The notes: generated by a model not told the origin, from the sequence alone. Shown: positions 1 through 11,124, counted from the first letter of the stretch. The stretch: 64,000 nucleotides of DNA from Liopterus haemorrhoidalis (GCA_963971575.1 OZ020611.1:62095381-62159380); one strand, 5' to 3'. Numbers and translations: made by a program.

Positions 1-618
1 TATTTAAAAACTTTTCGCGAACATCTGTATGTTAACAAGTAAATAAAAGAATTTACATTAACAGACGTAAATTAATCCTCAAGAAAAATGTTGATATTGT
101 TTAAATAACAGTTAAAAATGTACCCAAAAAGTTATCACTCCCTAGATACCTCCCAAAAACTCCCATCACGCAAAATATCCATAAATTTTAAAATTGATAT
201 TTTTTAAATCCTGTCCCTTTTATCGCATGCATAATTTATGCCATATATTTCTTTTTAAGAGTTTACATCCCTTATGTCAAACGTTATCTGGTTATCTGTT
301 AGGGCTTAAGAGACAAGGGATATAAATTCTGATTTAGTATACAAACTCAGGTTGTCGTAACAAGTGTACCTTCTTAAAAATGCTTCGGAGCTTAGTTAAA
401 TTTGATGAGGGTGTTTAATGCTTGTACAAGGAATCGAATAGATTCAACCAACCATTCAACAGACTTGTTTATAATTTTATTCAGGTGTAATAAATGAAAA
501 CGATGGGGAAATATCTAAAATACCACTTGAGTGGCAGACCAACCTCTTCTCCTTGTGAGAAGCTGTTGTTGAGAAGTGAAATTGAATTTTGATATCTCTA
601 ACAGGGATGAATCTGTAC
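1..618. other. AT-rich spacer, nothing recognised
   Basis: I see no open reading frame of interest, no terminal inverted repeat and no similarity to the other repeats of the window. The stretch ends at the target duplication of the first hAT element. Confidence 0.5.
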
Positions 619-626
619 ATCTAGAG

Positions 627-1114
627 CAGTGTTTCCCAACCGCCGGTCCACGGATCGGCACCGGTCCGCGAGATTTTTTTGCCGGTCCGTGAGATTTTTT
701 GCCGGTTCGCAGAATTATTTTTATGTGCAAGTTTATAAAACAAAAAATTATGTTAATTTATAAAATACAATAATAATTACTTTTCACAATAAACGATACA
801 TATTTTATTTTTATTCACGGCCAAGATATCCACCTCGCAATAAATTGATCCATTAAAAAAAAGAAAAATTCTTATGCAACTTTTCGCCTAATAAGTTATA
901 ACCCACTTAATTTTGAGATGAAAATCTCGGTCCTTAATCTGTTAATTGCTTAAGTAATAATTTTTTTATTTTTTCACTAATTATATTGGATTTTTTATTA
1001 ATTTTTTTGTGTTTGTATTCAATGCAATAAAAACTATAAAACTTTTGCAATACGTCCGCGAATTTTTTCTAGGTTGGTAACCGGTCCACCATGAAAAAAG
1101 GTTGGGAAACGCTG
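627..1114. mobile_element. hAT-type non-autonomous element (MITE), complete ends
   Basis: The left end CAGTGTTTCCCAACC is matched by the right end, which reads CAGCGTTTCCCAACC on the minus strand. The element is 488 bp and is flanked by a perfect 8-bp direct repeat ATCTAGAG at 619-626 and 1115-1122, the target-site length of hAT transposases. Just inside both ends lie copies of CCGGTCC (as in 'ccggtccacgg' on the left and 'accggtccacc' on the right), probably subterminal transposase-binding sites. There is no coding capacity. The perfect duplication suggests a rather recent insertion. Confidence 0.9.
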
Positions 1115-1243
1115 ATCTAGAGGACCTGATATGTTACTCTTTTTTGGGACCCCCACGAATGTATACATGTATATATATATATATTGCACATTTTGCACCA
1201 AAATTATGGAACTGGCCGAAAACCCAATTTAATACATAAAAAT

Positions 1244-2165
1244 GATTAGATTTCAAAATCTAGTTCGGCTTAAATGTTTGGAATGGCCTACAGGCTATTC
1301 CAAATGTTTAAGCGGAACTAAATGGCATTTTCATTTTTGTTGTCACGAGCTGACTTTTTAACAATGGAAGTGGTCAAAATCTAGTTCCCCTTAAATCAAA
1401 GAAACGGACTATATTCTCTTTCTTTGATTTAAGCGGATATTGCTTAGCAGAAGCCCACTTGAATCTTTAAAAAGTCAGCTAGTGACAATTAAAAAAAAAT
1501 ACCATTTAGTACCGCTTAAACCAGGGTTCCCTAAACTTTTTTGACCGTCGACCTCCAGTAGAGTTTCTTGACTTCTTATCGACCCTCTCTATTTTACAAT
1601 TACATTATTATAATAGGACAAGCAAAAAATACGCTTATGTGATTTCTTATATTGTTTATTGCACAGTGATTTTTATTTATATTACATTTATCAATTATAA
1701 TAATATTATTATTAAATAAAATTGACTGTCTTTGTCAATGTGATGGGTGTTGATGCTGATTCTTTCCAAGATTAGCAATGTCGGGTTCAAAATTAGTTTA
1801 TTTCAGCCTTAAATCCCCATGGAATTTTACATCTAACTTGTTTCTCTGTTTTGTCAGGATGGAATTAACATGGCTAAAACCAGTCTCTACCATTTAACTT
1901 TTTTCCATCGACCCCCAATCGACCCACGAGCCAGAATCGACCCCTAGCAATGTCATATCAACTCCCGGGGGTCGATATTGACGACTTTGGGGACCCTTGG
2001 CCTAAATGTTTGGAATAAAGTATAGTATAAGAACATATTACAAACTGAAATATAGCCTATTCCAAACGTTTAAGCGGAACTAAAGAGAATTTTCATTTTC
2101 TCAAGTTGTCATGAGCTCTGTTACTAGATTTAAAAATATATTTCCGCTCAAACCAAAGAAACTGA
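1244..2165. repeat. Mosaic of a TA-type MITE family (TIR ...AAACGTTTAAGCGGAACTA)
   Basis: Several copies and part-copies of one inverted-repeat family lie here. The end motif 'ttccaaa(c/t)gtttaagcggaacta' is seen at about 1289 and 2051 and, in reverse, at about 1255 and 1510/2000. At 1283-1284 two copies abut head to head ('ggcctacaggctattcc'). A variant end with 'tttgatttaagcgg' is at 1420-1440. The same family recurs at 15229-15416, 24135-24306 (perfect TIR) and in part at 54317-54358. It has no coding capacity. A hAT element (1522-1999) has split one end. Confidence 0.75.
1522..1999. mobile_element. hAT-type MITE nested in the TA-type MITE
   Basis: The left end CAGGGTTCCCTAAAC and the right end (minus strand CAAGGGTCCCCAAAG) form a degraded TIR, and both continue into 'tcgacc' subterminal motifs. 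The flanking 8-mers GCTTAAAC (1514-1521) and GCCTAAAT (2000-2007) agree at 6 of 8 positions. They are the two halves of the 'gcttaaacgtttgg' end of the surrounding MITE, which shows where the element inserted. It is 478 bp with no open frame. Confidence 0.75.
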
Positions 2166-2212
2166 CTTAATATTTTCAATAAATGAATATTAATATAATG
2201 TAACCTTAGAGA

Positions 2213-2482
2213 GGCGCGCACCTAGAGGCGGCTGGGCTCAGAGGCTTGAGCCACCCCCAAGCTCAAAAAGCAGGTGGTTTTTGTCAAAATACAAGTGATG
2301 ACCTTTTTTTCTGAGGCCATTATTTTTATTTTGGAAGTGAGAACCTTTTTCTTAGTTCACCACTTGCATTTTGGAAAATGGCCTTTTGGTCAGCACTTGT
2401 TGAAGTAATTTCCCGATTCATACCATTTTAAAACAATTTTGTCTTCTTTCCCCCCCCCAAATTTCATGGTGCGCGTCTGAAT
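2213..2482. mobile_element. Possible hAT-like MITE with 39-bp minisatellite motifs
   Basis: The left part starts 'agaggcgcgcacc' and the right part ends in 'ggtgcgcgtctg', whose reverse complement is CAGACGCGCACC. That suggests a worn TIR, but I see no clean target duplication. The interior contains 'caagtgatgacctttttt' and 'aagtgagaaccttttt' motifs of the ~39-bp unit also found in elements at 40.3, 50.3, 55.4 and 56.7 kb. Confidence 0.4.
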
Positions 2483-2559
2483 ATAGCTGAAAGAGAACCT
2501 GAAGCTGGTTCTGTTGGTATTATCAAGAATACTCAAGGAAAGCATGTTAAATGGTGAAT

Positions 2560-4510
2560 ATAATTTAATTCAAATTTCCCATAATGCTATATCTGCAGTA
2601 CCACCTACTGCATTCTTTTTGGGAATGGATTAATGAAAATTACATATGAATGACAAAAAATCATATAACATCGATTTGATACTCATCCTAAAATTAGAGA
2701 AATTAATGTTTATCAACTGCTTGGGGAACTTATTATAAAATTTAGGTCCCCAGTAAAGAGGTGAATTCTTTCCCACTTCTAGCCTTAATTTTGGAGTTTT
2801 AAGATGGGTCCCATATCGTTGCTCGGTATTTTCCATCTGAGACAATACAGAATTTATTAATGTTTTCACATAAGTTAGACATTGAAATATGTAGAGACAA
2901 GGTACAATTAAAATTTTGTTCTTTTTAAAGAGAGGCCTACAAGATGTACGTGAAGGGACCTTACATAGAACACGCAAGGCTCTTTTTCCCAATAGCACTT
3001 GGACAGGCGTCCCATATTAAAATACCATAAAAGAGGTGTCAGTTTATTAAATAATCGATTCGGGCAACATCAAACGGTACTACATCGATCAATTTTTGCA
3101 TAGCAAATATTGATTTATGAATTTTACTTAGGGTGTTTCGACAGTGCTGCTTCCATTTCAATTTGCTGTCGATTATCATCCCGAGAAACTTGACCACATC
3201 GGTGTTGGTATTATAATCATGACGATTATGCTGTACCATTTGTTGCGTTTTGTCGCGGTTCAGTTTAAGCATATTACTTGTAAACCATGTTTCGGCACGA
3301 ACAAGTGTCATTCGCTAATTTTAAAGCATCATTAACTGAGTTGGATGTATTTAAAAAAGTGGTATCATCGGCAAATAAAATAATTTCCGAAGCATCTATA
3401 TTTGCTGGTTAATGAAGATTAAAGAATATTATTAATGAAGATTAAAATTAACACTGGACCCAAAACACTTCCTTGTGGGACACCGAACTTGATAGGTTGC
3501 AACGAGAATCTTATGTTGTTTACTTCAACCAAATGCTGTTTCTCACATAAGTAAGACTGGAATAGTTGTAATGGTAAACCTTTTATACCATAAGTATTAG
3601 GGCTGCCATACGTCCCGGTACACCGGGACATGTCCCGGTTTTGAGGTTTGTGTCCCAGTGTCCCGGTCCAAGAGTCATTTGTCCCGGTCGATTTAAAATT
3701 TATGCATATTAAACAATTATTTTTCGATAATATTGTACATATACATATATACATACTATATATAAATTATATAACAGATTCGAGGTCCGAAATGTTCCGG
3801 AGTAATGCCGAGTACCAGTCAGCTAGTCACTAGCTGACTGGTACTGACAGATGAGCTCAATTCGCTTTCTATTGACACCGTGAAAAGCATAATTCAATGT
3901 GTTTTAAATTATAAAATGTCATGCATTGAATTCTATAATTATATAAAGGGAAAAAGAACTGCTCCAAAAAACGAAAACATCGGAGAAGTATGATTGGGCA
4001 AAGAAGAGCGATGATAAAGAAGCCACCGAACTCGGGGAAGGGGGAGAGTAAAGGCAAGAGAAGAATGGAATGTAAGGTTCTATTTGGTTTTATTAAATTG
4101 AATCGCCCATTAATTTATATTATATTATTTTATATTTGATAAAGACGCATCCACAAAAAAAACATCAAATTTTTCCAATCGAACTGAGTGTTCCAAAATG
4201 ATTCACCATTGATCCCAACGTTTTGCTCTTGGAATACCTATTATCAATCTTTACTTTAATTATTTTTTTTTTTGTCTTTAAATTTTTTTATTTATTTAAA
4301 ATATTGTGCTATTTTTTATAAGAGAGGTATTATTGTCGATAAATGTTTTTTTAAAGTTTGGGGGGGGGGTGTCCCGGTCGGTAGTCCGACAATTATGGCA
4401 GCCCTACATAGTATTCCATCTTGGCGAGTAAAATATCATGCGAGATGTAATCAAATGCCTTACTTAGATCGCAAAAAGTAGAAGATATTATTTGACCCTT
4501 CTCAAACATA
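2560..4510 (-). pseudogene. LINE reverse transcriptase ORF2 remnant (Jockey/CR1-like), split by a hAT element
   Basis: Read on the minus strand, the pieces give the reverse transcriptase motifs in order. DLSKAFDYISHD lies near 4490-4430 and SYL..R-type residues near 3560. GVPQGSVLGP follows at about 3480-3450. The active-site box FADD (LFADDTTFL) lies near 3390-3350. WF..N.LKLN..KTQ and VKFLGMIIDSKLKW lie in 3311-3039. A C-terminal stretch (KRALRVLC ... YGTHLKTPKLRLEVG) lies in 2998-2630. Reading frames shift between pieces, so the gene is dead, although the FADD residues survive. The hAT element at 3598-4406 separates 'MEYY' from 'GIKGLPLQLF'. The protein would have been the polymerase for target-primed reverse transcription. 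The 5' half with the endonuclease is missing. Confidence 0.8.
3598..4406. mobile_element. hAT-type non-autonomous element, copy A of a near-identical pair
   Basis: The element starts TAGGGCTGCCATA and ends with its inverted copy TATGGCAGCCCTA after an internal 't/aattatgg' step. It is 809 bp and inserted in the LINE reverse transcriptase. The flanks CATAAGTAT and CATAGTAT are a target duplication with a 1-base indel. Just inside the left TIR is a run of 'gtcccggt' words. At 3812-3844 there is a perfect palindrome with two 16-base arms around one central C. No transposase is encoded. Copy B, near-identical, is at 53384-54190. Confidence 0.88.
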
Positions 4511-4514
4511 TTTT

Positions 4515-5455
4515 TTATTAAAATAAGGAAAACTAGTTAATTTTTCTTGAAATTTAAGGATAATCGGTAAAACAAATCTAAGAATATTAAACTAGGAATC
4601 ATACTCCATAAAAACATATGTTATATGAAATAGTGGTTCTGTGGTTTAATAGATAAAATGTTTCTCTTTATATCTAAATGTTTTACTATTTCCTGATTCG
4701 TGGTAAAACCACAGGCATGCTAGCCCTTATAACTGCCCAATAGTTATTGACAGCCCTAAATAAATCAAGCTATCATTTATCTGTCAAATATAAATGTGAG
4801 TGTCATTGAATGTCAACGTCAGATGTTTTGACTCTCACGCGAACACATTTTCAAACTATTACATTGAGAATCTCTCTCCTAGACTCAATAAACAATAAAC
4901 TGTTTTATACTACGAAGAGAAATAAAATGCCTTCTATCTATTGTCAGACATTACTGTTGTACTGAACAATGTAAACATGAAACATACATGTTATGAATTG
5001 GATTTACTAGACTAAACTAACATTCGGCTTTTCACGAGTATAGCATAAACAAGACAATTGCAACAGCAATTTACTCTTTCTGAAATAATAAGTTTGTACA
5101 GGCAGTGATACGAGAAAAAAGTCCACATCATCATCCTATTCAACATTAATTTATTCACGTTTGAATTTTATAAGATCATACAAATTTTAGGAAGAGCAAA
5201 GGGTATTCCTATGGCATCTCCATAGAATACGGTTTTAGGCGATATTTTATACTTCGCCCCAAAACTTGCTTATGAACACATTAAAATAACTTTAAAGAAA
5301 GGTAACCAATGTAAAGGTAACTCCGTTGAGCAGGACAGTCCTTTTAATGATCTTGTCTTGCCTAACTTATATGTCCTGCGTCTGGTCCTGATTGTTAAAT
5401 ATGGTTTATTTTTAATTTTGCTTTTCTATGTTACTGCCAACCAGTAACTTCCAGC
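4515..5455. other. Unassigned spacer
   Basis: No reading frame, TIR or known repeat is recognised. A short 'gtggttctgtggtttaat' / 'tggtaaaaccacag' inverted match near 4632-4712 is too weak to call. Confidence 0.4.
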
Positions 5456-5531
5456 ATAATGGCCCGGTTACACAATGCCAGTAACTTGTGCAAGTACTGG
5501 CATAAGTACTTTTGCCAATACTTGTACAAGT

Positions 5532-6098
5532 AAGGTGACCATATTTTTTAGTTCAAAATTCGGGATGGGAGTTCATAGATCGCCCGAGGGGGGGGGGGTA
5601 ATTATTCATTATAATAAATAAAAATATCCAATCACAGATAATTAACTTATATTATTAAGAGGACCATTATTAAAATCAGAGTATTTTTTAATTGAATTCA
5701 AAATTTATTCATTAAAATTACTCAATAGAAAATTTTTCCGAACTATGGATCTTTCTGAGTAGGTCTTTTTTGCTTTGAAGCTTTTCATAAAAATCCGCAG
5801 TTTTCTTCATAATTTACTTTAATTAGTAATATTTGCATTTAATGTGTCTACATCAAGTTGAGTCTTGTCACTTGTCGAAAAGATCTTCAACAAGAAAAAT
5901 ACCCTTTCGGTAGATTTTTTTTAGTTCAAGTTTTGTAAAAATAATTTTAGTTGAAATATATTAAAAACGAAAATTGTTAATAAGTACCTTTTCTAAAATT
6001 CGGGGCAATTCGGGACAAATATTGCCTCTGAAAAAATTCGGGACGCAAAGCGAAAATTCGGGACTGTCCCGGCAAATTCGGGACGTATGGTCACCTTA
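5532..6098. mobile_element. hAT-type MITE with 'GGTGACCATA' termini
   Basis: The ends AAGGTGACCATA and TATGGTCACCTT form the TIR. The direct repeat GTACAAGT is at 5524-5531 and 6099-6106 (8 bp, or 7 bp if the terminal T belongs to the element). Inside both ends are 'attcgggac' / 'gtcccgaat' words, dense in the right end. A G-run lies at 5587-5599. A decayed partial copy is at 42409-42480. Confidence 0.85.
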
Positions 6099-6106
6099 GT
6101 ACAAGT

Positions 6107-6484
6107 CGTTTTGTCTCCTATTAAATGGGAAGAACCCTATTGTTTTTTTATAAAGATCGTTTGAATAGAAATGGGAGTTTACTCGTGTCGATTTTAAGAT
6201 TTTTGCGAAACTTTAGCAACAGAAAAATATTTCGAAAAAATTTATTAAACAAAAGTTACTATAAATGCAATAACTAATAACTTTTATTTGAGACGTTTTT
6301 TGATAAAACGAAAAAATTTAAATTTTTTTTGTAAAATTATTTAAAATTTAAAGTCTAAATTTTTTCTTATTTATATGTAACGTTTCCATGGTCATGATAA
6401 ATAATTCGTAACAAGTGAACCAAGCCTTGGACAAAAATTTGTATAGAACATAATTTGATGTATTTTTGAAGATTTATATAAATA
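6107..6484 (-). repeat. Repeat X, 3'-side part (left of the Helitron)
   Basis: This stretch matches, in reverse complement, the repeat inserted in a mariner at 44804-45271: 'gggaagaaccctattgtttttt' and 'ccaagccttggacaaaaattt' are shared with that copy. Parts also match 40490-40830 and 42485-42720 ('acgtttccatggtcatgataaataa', 'cttttatttgagac'). It continues at 10365-10458 on the other side of the Helitron. Confidence 0.6.
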
Positions 6485-9400
6485 CTAGCTGAAAACCCGT
6501 GCTTCGCTACGGTATATTGATGGTCTCTTGGAGCACAGGAGATACGAAAGGTTTCTTCCGAATTTCATATCTCTTTGTCAAGGGACGCTCTATCGAATAA
6601 AAAATACTAATTTACTCCGTAAGGGATGAAATTTTAAAAAACTGTTAAACGCCTTCTAAATAGAAACCTATGTGCCAAAATGAAGTGTTATAACTAAGGA
6701 AATACAAAGGTTTTTATAATTCACCCCGATTGCACATTCATCAATTTATTATTATTCATATTTTAACATTTGTATGGGTATTTAACATTTGTATGGGTAT
6801 CATTTGTAAGCAAAAACCAAGTCGATATCTTATTGAGCCTAAGAGATATTGAGGCATCCTTAAATCAAATTTCACCTCATTTCACCAGTTAAAAATGGAA
6901 TTTAGAAAAACCTTTTCTTATTGGTCTCTTACGTCATGGAGGGAATGTAAGCTCCAAATTTCATGTCTTAATATCCATTGGATTTTCTATCGAATAAAAA
7001 ATAACAATTTACCCCTTTAAAGATGAAACTTAAAAAAACTGTCAAAACACTTGTTTTTGAAAAGATTTCGAAAAAGGTGTTTTAAAAAGGGCACGTATAT
7101 GCCAAAGATGAATGTTATATCTCAACAAACAGGAAAAACTACGGGTACTATAATTCATCCCGTTTGGAGTGGATTGGGACGATCATTTTTTTCTTTTTAA
7201 TTATTGTATGTTATTGTATGTATGTTTAAATTTTTTAACCCCTTAGAAGTCGACTTTCGAAGAATCTCTTCTTAGTGGGTACTTACGTCATGGAAGGAAT
7301 CAACTTTGCGAATTTCATATATCTATGTCAAAGTCATTTTAGAAAACTGTCAAAACAATTTCGGGATATTTTAAAAAGACACCTATTTGTCAAAAAGGAA
7401 TGTTATAACTCAACAGACACATAAAATACGACGGGATATATAATTCACCCCGAATATAGATTCACCCCTTTACGGATTGATTATGACTTGAAATAAGTTT
7501 TTCGATATTTGCATGGGCAATATTTATAAACAGAAACTAAGTTGATATCTTATTGGTCCTGAGATATTAAGGAATCCTTGAAATCACACCTCCTCTTTTC
7601 ACCTTTCAGGGGTGAAATTAAAAACTGACAAAACCATTTCGAAATATTTTAAAAAGACACCTAAGTGCCAAAAAGTAATGTTGCAACTAAACGAACACAG
7701 GAAAAACGACGGGATGTACAATTCACCCCGATTGTAGCATACCCCTTTAGGCATTGATCAGGACAAAATCCTGAAATTTTTCGGCATTTGCATGGGTAGT
7801 ATTTGTAAGCAAAAACCAAGTCGGTATCTTATTAGTCTTAAAAGAATCCTTAAAATCACAATTCACCCCTGTTCACCTTTTTGGGATGAAATTTAAAAAA
7901 ACTGTCAAAACCATTTCAAAATATTTTAAATTAGGATACCTATTTGCCAAAAAGAAATGTTGCAACTAAACAAACACAGGAAATACGACGGGATGTATAA
8001 TTCAGATTGCCGATTGCAGATCCACCCCTTTAAGGGTTGATTAGGACAAAATCCTGAAATTGGTGTTTCGGTATTTGTATGGCTAATCTTTATAAGCAAA
8101 AAGCAAGTCGATATGTTATTGGTCCTAAGAGATATTAAGGAATCCTTGAAATCACAATTCACCCCTTTTCACCCTTTAGGGATGAAATTTCAAAAAACTG
8201 TCAATACCATATCGAGATATTTTAAAAAGACACCTATGTGCCAAAAAGTAATGTTGCAACTAAACGAACACAGGAAATACAACGGGATGTATAATCCACC
8301 TCGATTGTAGGTTCACCCCTTTAGGGGTTGATTAGGGCAAAATCCCGAAATTACTTTTTCGGCATTTGTATGGGTAATACTTGTAAGCAAAAACTAAGTC
8401 GATATCCCATCGGCCCTAAGAGATATTAAGGAAATCGTGAAATCACAATTCACCCCTTTTCACCCTTTAGGGATGAAATTTCAAAAAACTGTCAATACCA
8501 TTTCGAAATATTTTAAAAAGACACCTATGTGCCAAAAAGTAATGTTGCAACTAAACGAACACAGGAAATACGACGGAATATTCACCCCAATTGTAAATCT
8601 ACCCCTTTAGTGGTTGATTAGGACAAAATCCTGAAATAGGTGTTTCGGTATTTGTATGGGTAATCTTTGTAAGCAAAAAGCGAATCAATATCTTATTGGC
8701 CCCAAGAGATTTAAGGAATCCTTGAAATCACAGTACACCCCTTTTCACCCTTTAGGGGTGAAATTTTAAAAAACTGTCAAAACCTTTTCGAGATATTTTA
8801 AAAAGACACCTATGTGCTAAAAAGTAATGTCGCAACTAAACAAACACAGGAAATACGACGGAATGTATAACTCACCCTGATTGTAGATCTACCCCTTCAG
8901 GGGTTGATAAGGACAAATTTCTGAAATTAGTTTTTCGATAATTGTATGGATAATCTTTGCAAGCAAACAGTAAGTCGATATCTTATTGGTCTTAAGAGAT
9001 GTTAAGGAAACCTTGAAATCAGAATTAACCCTTTTTCAACCCTTAGAGGTGAAATTTTAAAAAACTGTCAAACCCATTTCGATATATTGTAAAAAGACAC
9101 CTACGTGCCAAAAAGTAACGTTGCAACTAAACGAACACAGGAAATACGACGGGATGTATAATTCATCCCGATTGTAGATCCACCCCTTTAGGGGTTGATT
9201 AGGACAAAATCCTGAAATTGGTGTTTCGATATTTGTATGGGTAATCTTGGTAAGCAAAAAGCAGGTCGATATCTTATGGGTCCTAAGAGATATTAAGGAA
9301 TCCTTGAAATCAAAATTCACCCCTTTTCACCCTTTAGGGGTGAAATTTCAAAAAACTGTCAATATCATTTCGAGATATTTTAAAAAGACACCTATGTGCC

Positions 9401-10364
9401 AAAAAGTAATGTTGCAACTAAATGAACACAGGAATTACGACGGGATGTATAATTCACCCCGACTGTAGATCCACCCCTTTAGGGGTTAATTAGGACAAAA
9501 TCCTGAAATTGGTGTTTTGGTATTTGTATGGCTAAGCTTTGTAAGCAAAAAGCAAGTGTATATGTTATTGGTCCTAAGAGATATTGAGGAATCCTTGAAA
9601 ACACAATTCACCCCTTTTCACCCTTTAGGGATGAAATTTCAAAAAACTGTCAATACCATTTCGAGATATTTTAAAAAGACACCTATGGGCCAAAAAGTAA
9701 TGTTGCAACTAAACGAACACAGGAACTACGACGGGATGTATAATTCACCCCGACTGTAGATCCACCCCTTTAGGGGTTGATTAGGACAAAATCCTGAAAT
9801 AGGTGTTTCGGTATTTGTATGACTAATATTTGTAAGCAAAAAGCAAGTCTATATGTTATTGGTCCTAAGAGATATTAAGGAATCCTTGAAATCACAATTC
9901 ACCGCTTTTCACCCTTTAGGGATGAAATTTCAAAAAACTGTCAATACCATTTCGAGATATTTTAAAAGGACACCTATGTGCCAAAAAGTAATCTTGCAAC
10001 TAAACGAACACAGGAAATACAACGGGATGTATAATCCACCCCGATTGTAGGTTCACCCCTTTAGGGGTTGATTAGGACAAAATCCTGAAATTGCTTTTTC
10101 GGCATTTGTATGGGTAATACTTGTAAGCAAAAACTAAGTCGATATCCCATCGGCCCTAAGAGATATTAAGGAATTCGTGAAATCACATATCACCCCTTTT
10201 CATCCCTTAGGAGTGGAATTTCGAAAAATCCCTTCTTAGTGGGTGCTTACGTCATGGAAGGAATATACTCTCCAAATTTCAAGTTTCTAGGCCCAGGGGT
10301 TCGGGCTGGGCGGTGATGAGTGAATGAGTCAGTCAGTCAGGACACTTGCTTTTATATATATAGA
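6485..10364 (-). mobile_element. Non-autonomous Helitron, complete ends, filled with a satellite-like array
   Basis: On the minus strand the element starts TCTATATATATAAAAG (base 10364) and ends ...GCACGGGTTTTCAGCTAG (base 6485). It sits between A and T, as Helitrons do (5' TC, 3' CTAG, insertion in AT). A GC-rich hairpin-forming stretch CCGTAGCGAAGCACGG precedes the 3' CTAG. The boundaries are independently supported: sequence on both sides is contiguous in the X copy near 44876. There is no Rep/helicase gene. Most of the interior is a ~291-bp tandem repeat. A second Helitron with homologous ends and the same unit is at 48996-51083. Confidence 0.82.
6530..10210. repeat. ~291-bp tandem array inside the Helitron, about 12 units
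   Basis: Successive copies of 'gacaaaatcctgaaatt' occur near 7755, 8036, 8328 (variant), 8612, 8905, 9196, 9487, 9778 and 10068, so the period is about 281-293 bp and mostly 290-291. Each unit contains 'gacacctatgtgccaaaaag', 'gaacacaggaaatacgacg', 'ccctttaggggt' and 'cctaagagatattaagg'. Units between 8.1 and 10.1 kb are uniform. Those between 6.5 and 7.7 kb are diverged and lose the regular period. Each unit opens similar 65-87-codon frames on both strands, ended by the same stop, so they are most likely by-products rather than genes. Confidence 0.92.
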
Positions 10365-10458
10365 TTTAAAAAAAAAAAAAATCAAATTAAATTTATTTTT
10401 TTTATTTTTATTTTTTGGGAGGGCAAGATTAGCGGAGGTTTCCCTTCGCCACTGGTTT
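10365..10458 (-). repeat. Repeat X, terminal part ending in CGCCACTG
   Basis: On the minus strand this begins CAGTGGCGAAGGGAAACC, the same start as the X copy at 44804, and runs to the Helitron 5' boundary. It interrupts the MADF reading frame: the residues after 'EVATIQNQ' derive from X, not from the domain. Confidence 0.6.
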
Positions 10459-10649
10459 TGTATTGTCGCAACTTCTTGGTGGTAGGTTGTGCGGAGGGAT
10501 TTAATTTTATTTTTAACTTCCACGGCACCAAAACCCTCGATGTTCATGTCACTTGCTATCTTGATTACTGCAGCATCCCGAGCATGCTTATTTCTATAAA
10601 TTTTGAACTTTGAGTGCCACAAGCACCCATGCTCCCTACATAAAATCAA
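10459..10649 (-). pseudogene. MADF-domain DNA-binding protein fragment (transposon ORF)
   Basis: The minus-strand frame reads CLWHSKFKIYRNKHARDAA, then VIKIASDM and VKNKIKSLRTTYHQEV. This is the MADF (Myb/SANT-like) pattern: CLW, a basic Y+N...RDAA helix, and K.KI.SLRTTY..E. About 55 residues of the roughly 85-residue domain are present. MADF proteins bind DNA. Some PIF/Harbinger transposons carry one beside the nuclease, which fits the Harbinger-like TIR 250 bp away. The frame is cut by repeat X at 10458 and the N-terminal part is out of frame. A host MADF gene fragment is the alternative, but the context favours a transposon. Confidence 0.6.
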
Positions 10650-11124
10650 ATTTACTTGTGGTGTCCTCAGACCAATTTATTATGAACATTTAAAGTATAT
10701 CAGTGAGAACAAATCAGCTGTTCATGGCGGTCATTTTTAAGAGTCACTTGCACGGATTGTGCCAGTAAATAGGATTGGCTTCTATTCACTTGACTGGCAT
10801 GAGATACTGGTGCCAGTACTTGCACCAGTACTGGCATATACGTCTGCACGATGCCAGTTTTTGGTGCAAGTTCTTAACTTGCATCGTGTAACCGGGTCAT
10901 TATTGGAAGTAGGGTAAACTTATGCAAGAGTCTAGTGTGATTCTGACATTAAATTAGTGTTTGTGTGCATTTTTCTGGTCTAACAAAAGGAAATATTTTT
11001 AACAGTACGTATTAAAAACTTTAGTTTTAATTTTAAATAGTGATCTAATTTTATTTTGTCAAAAAAAGTAGAAAAGAAAATGTCAGATCAATGATTAATG
11101 TGATAATAACATATAGGTACTATA

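Larger units (their letters stand above)
5461..10898. mobile_element. PIF/Harbinger-like composite element containing nested insertions
   Basis: The left end GGCCCGGTTACACAATGC at 5461 matches, in reverse, 'gcatcgtgtaaccgggtc' ending at 10898. Both ends carry inward repeats of 'gtgcaagtactggca', and the similarity extends slightly outside ('acttcca' / 'tggaagt'), so the exact boundary is uncertain. Near the right end lies a MADF DNA-binding domain reading frame, the type of second ORF found with some PIF/Harbinger transposons. The rest of the 5.4 kb is later insertions: a hAT element, repeat X and a Helitron. No Harbinger nuclease is visible inside. An 8-bp duplication is absent, which argues against hAT. 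Confidence 0.55.

Noticed and set aside
7926..10050. Repeated 65-87-codon frames as a possible multigene peptide family
   Set aside because: They coincide with the 291-bp satellite units, occur on both strands and lie inside a non-autonomous Helitron. No start context or conserved domain supports coding.
6530..10210. CRISPR-like array (regular repeats)
   Set aside because: Units are ~291 bp without unique spacers and the DNA is clearly from a transposon-rich eukaryote.
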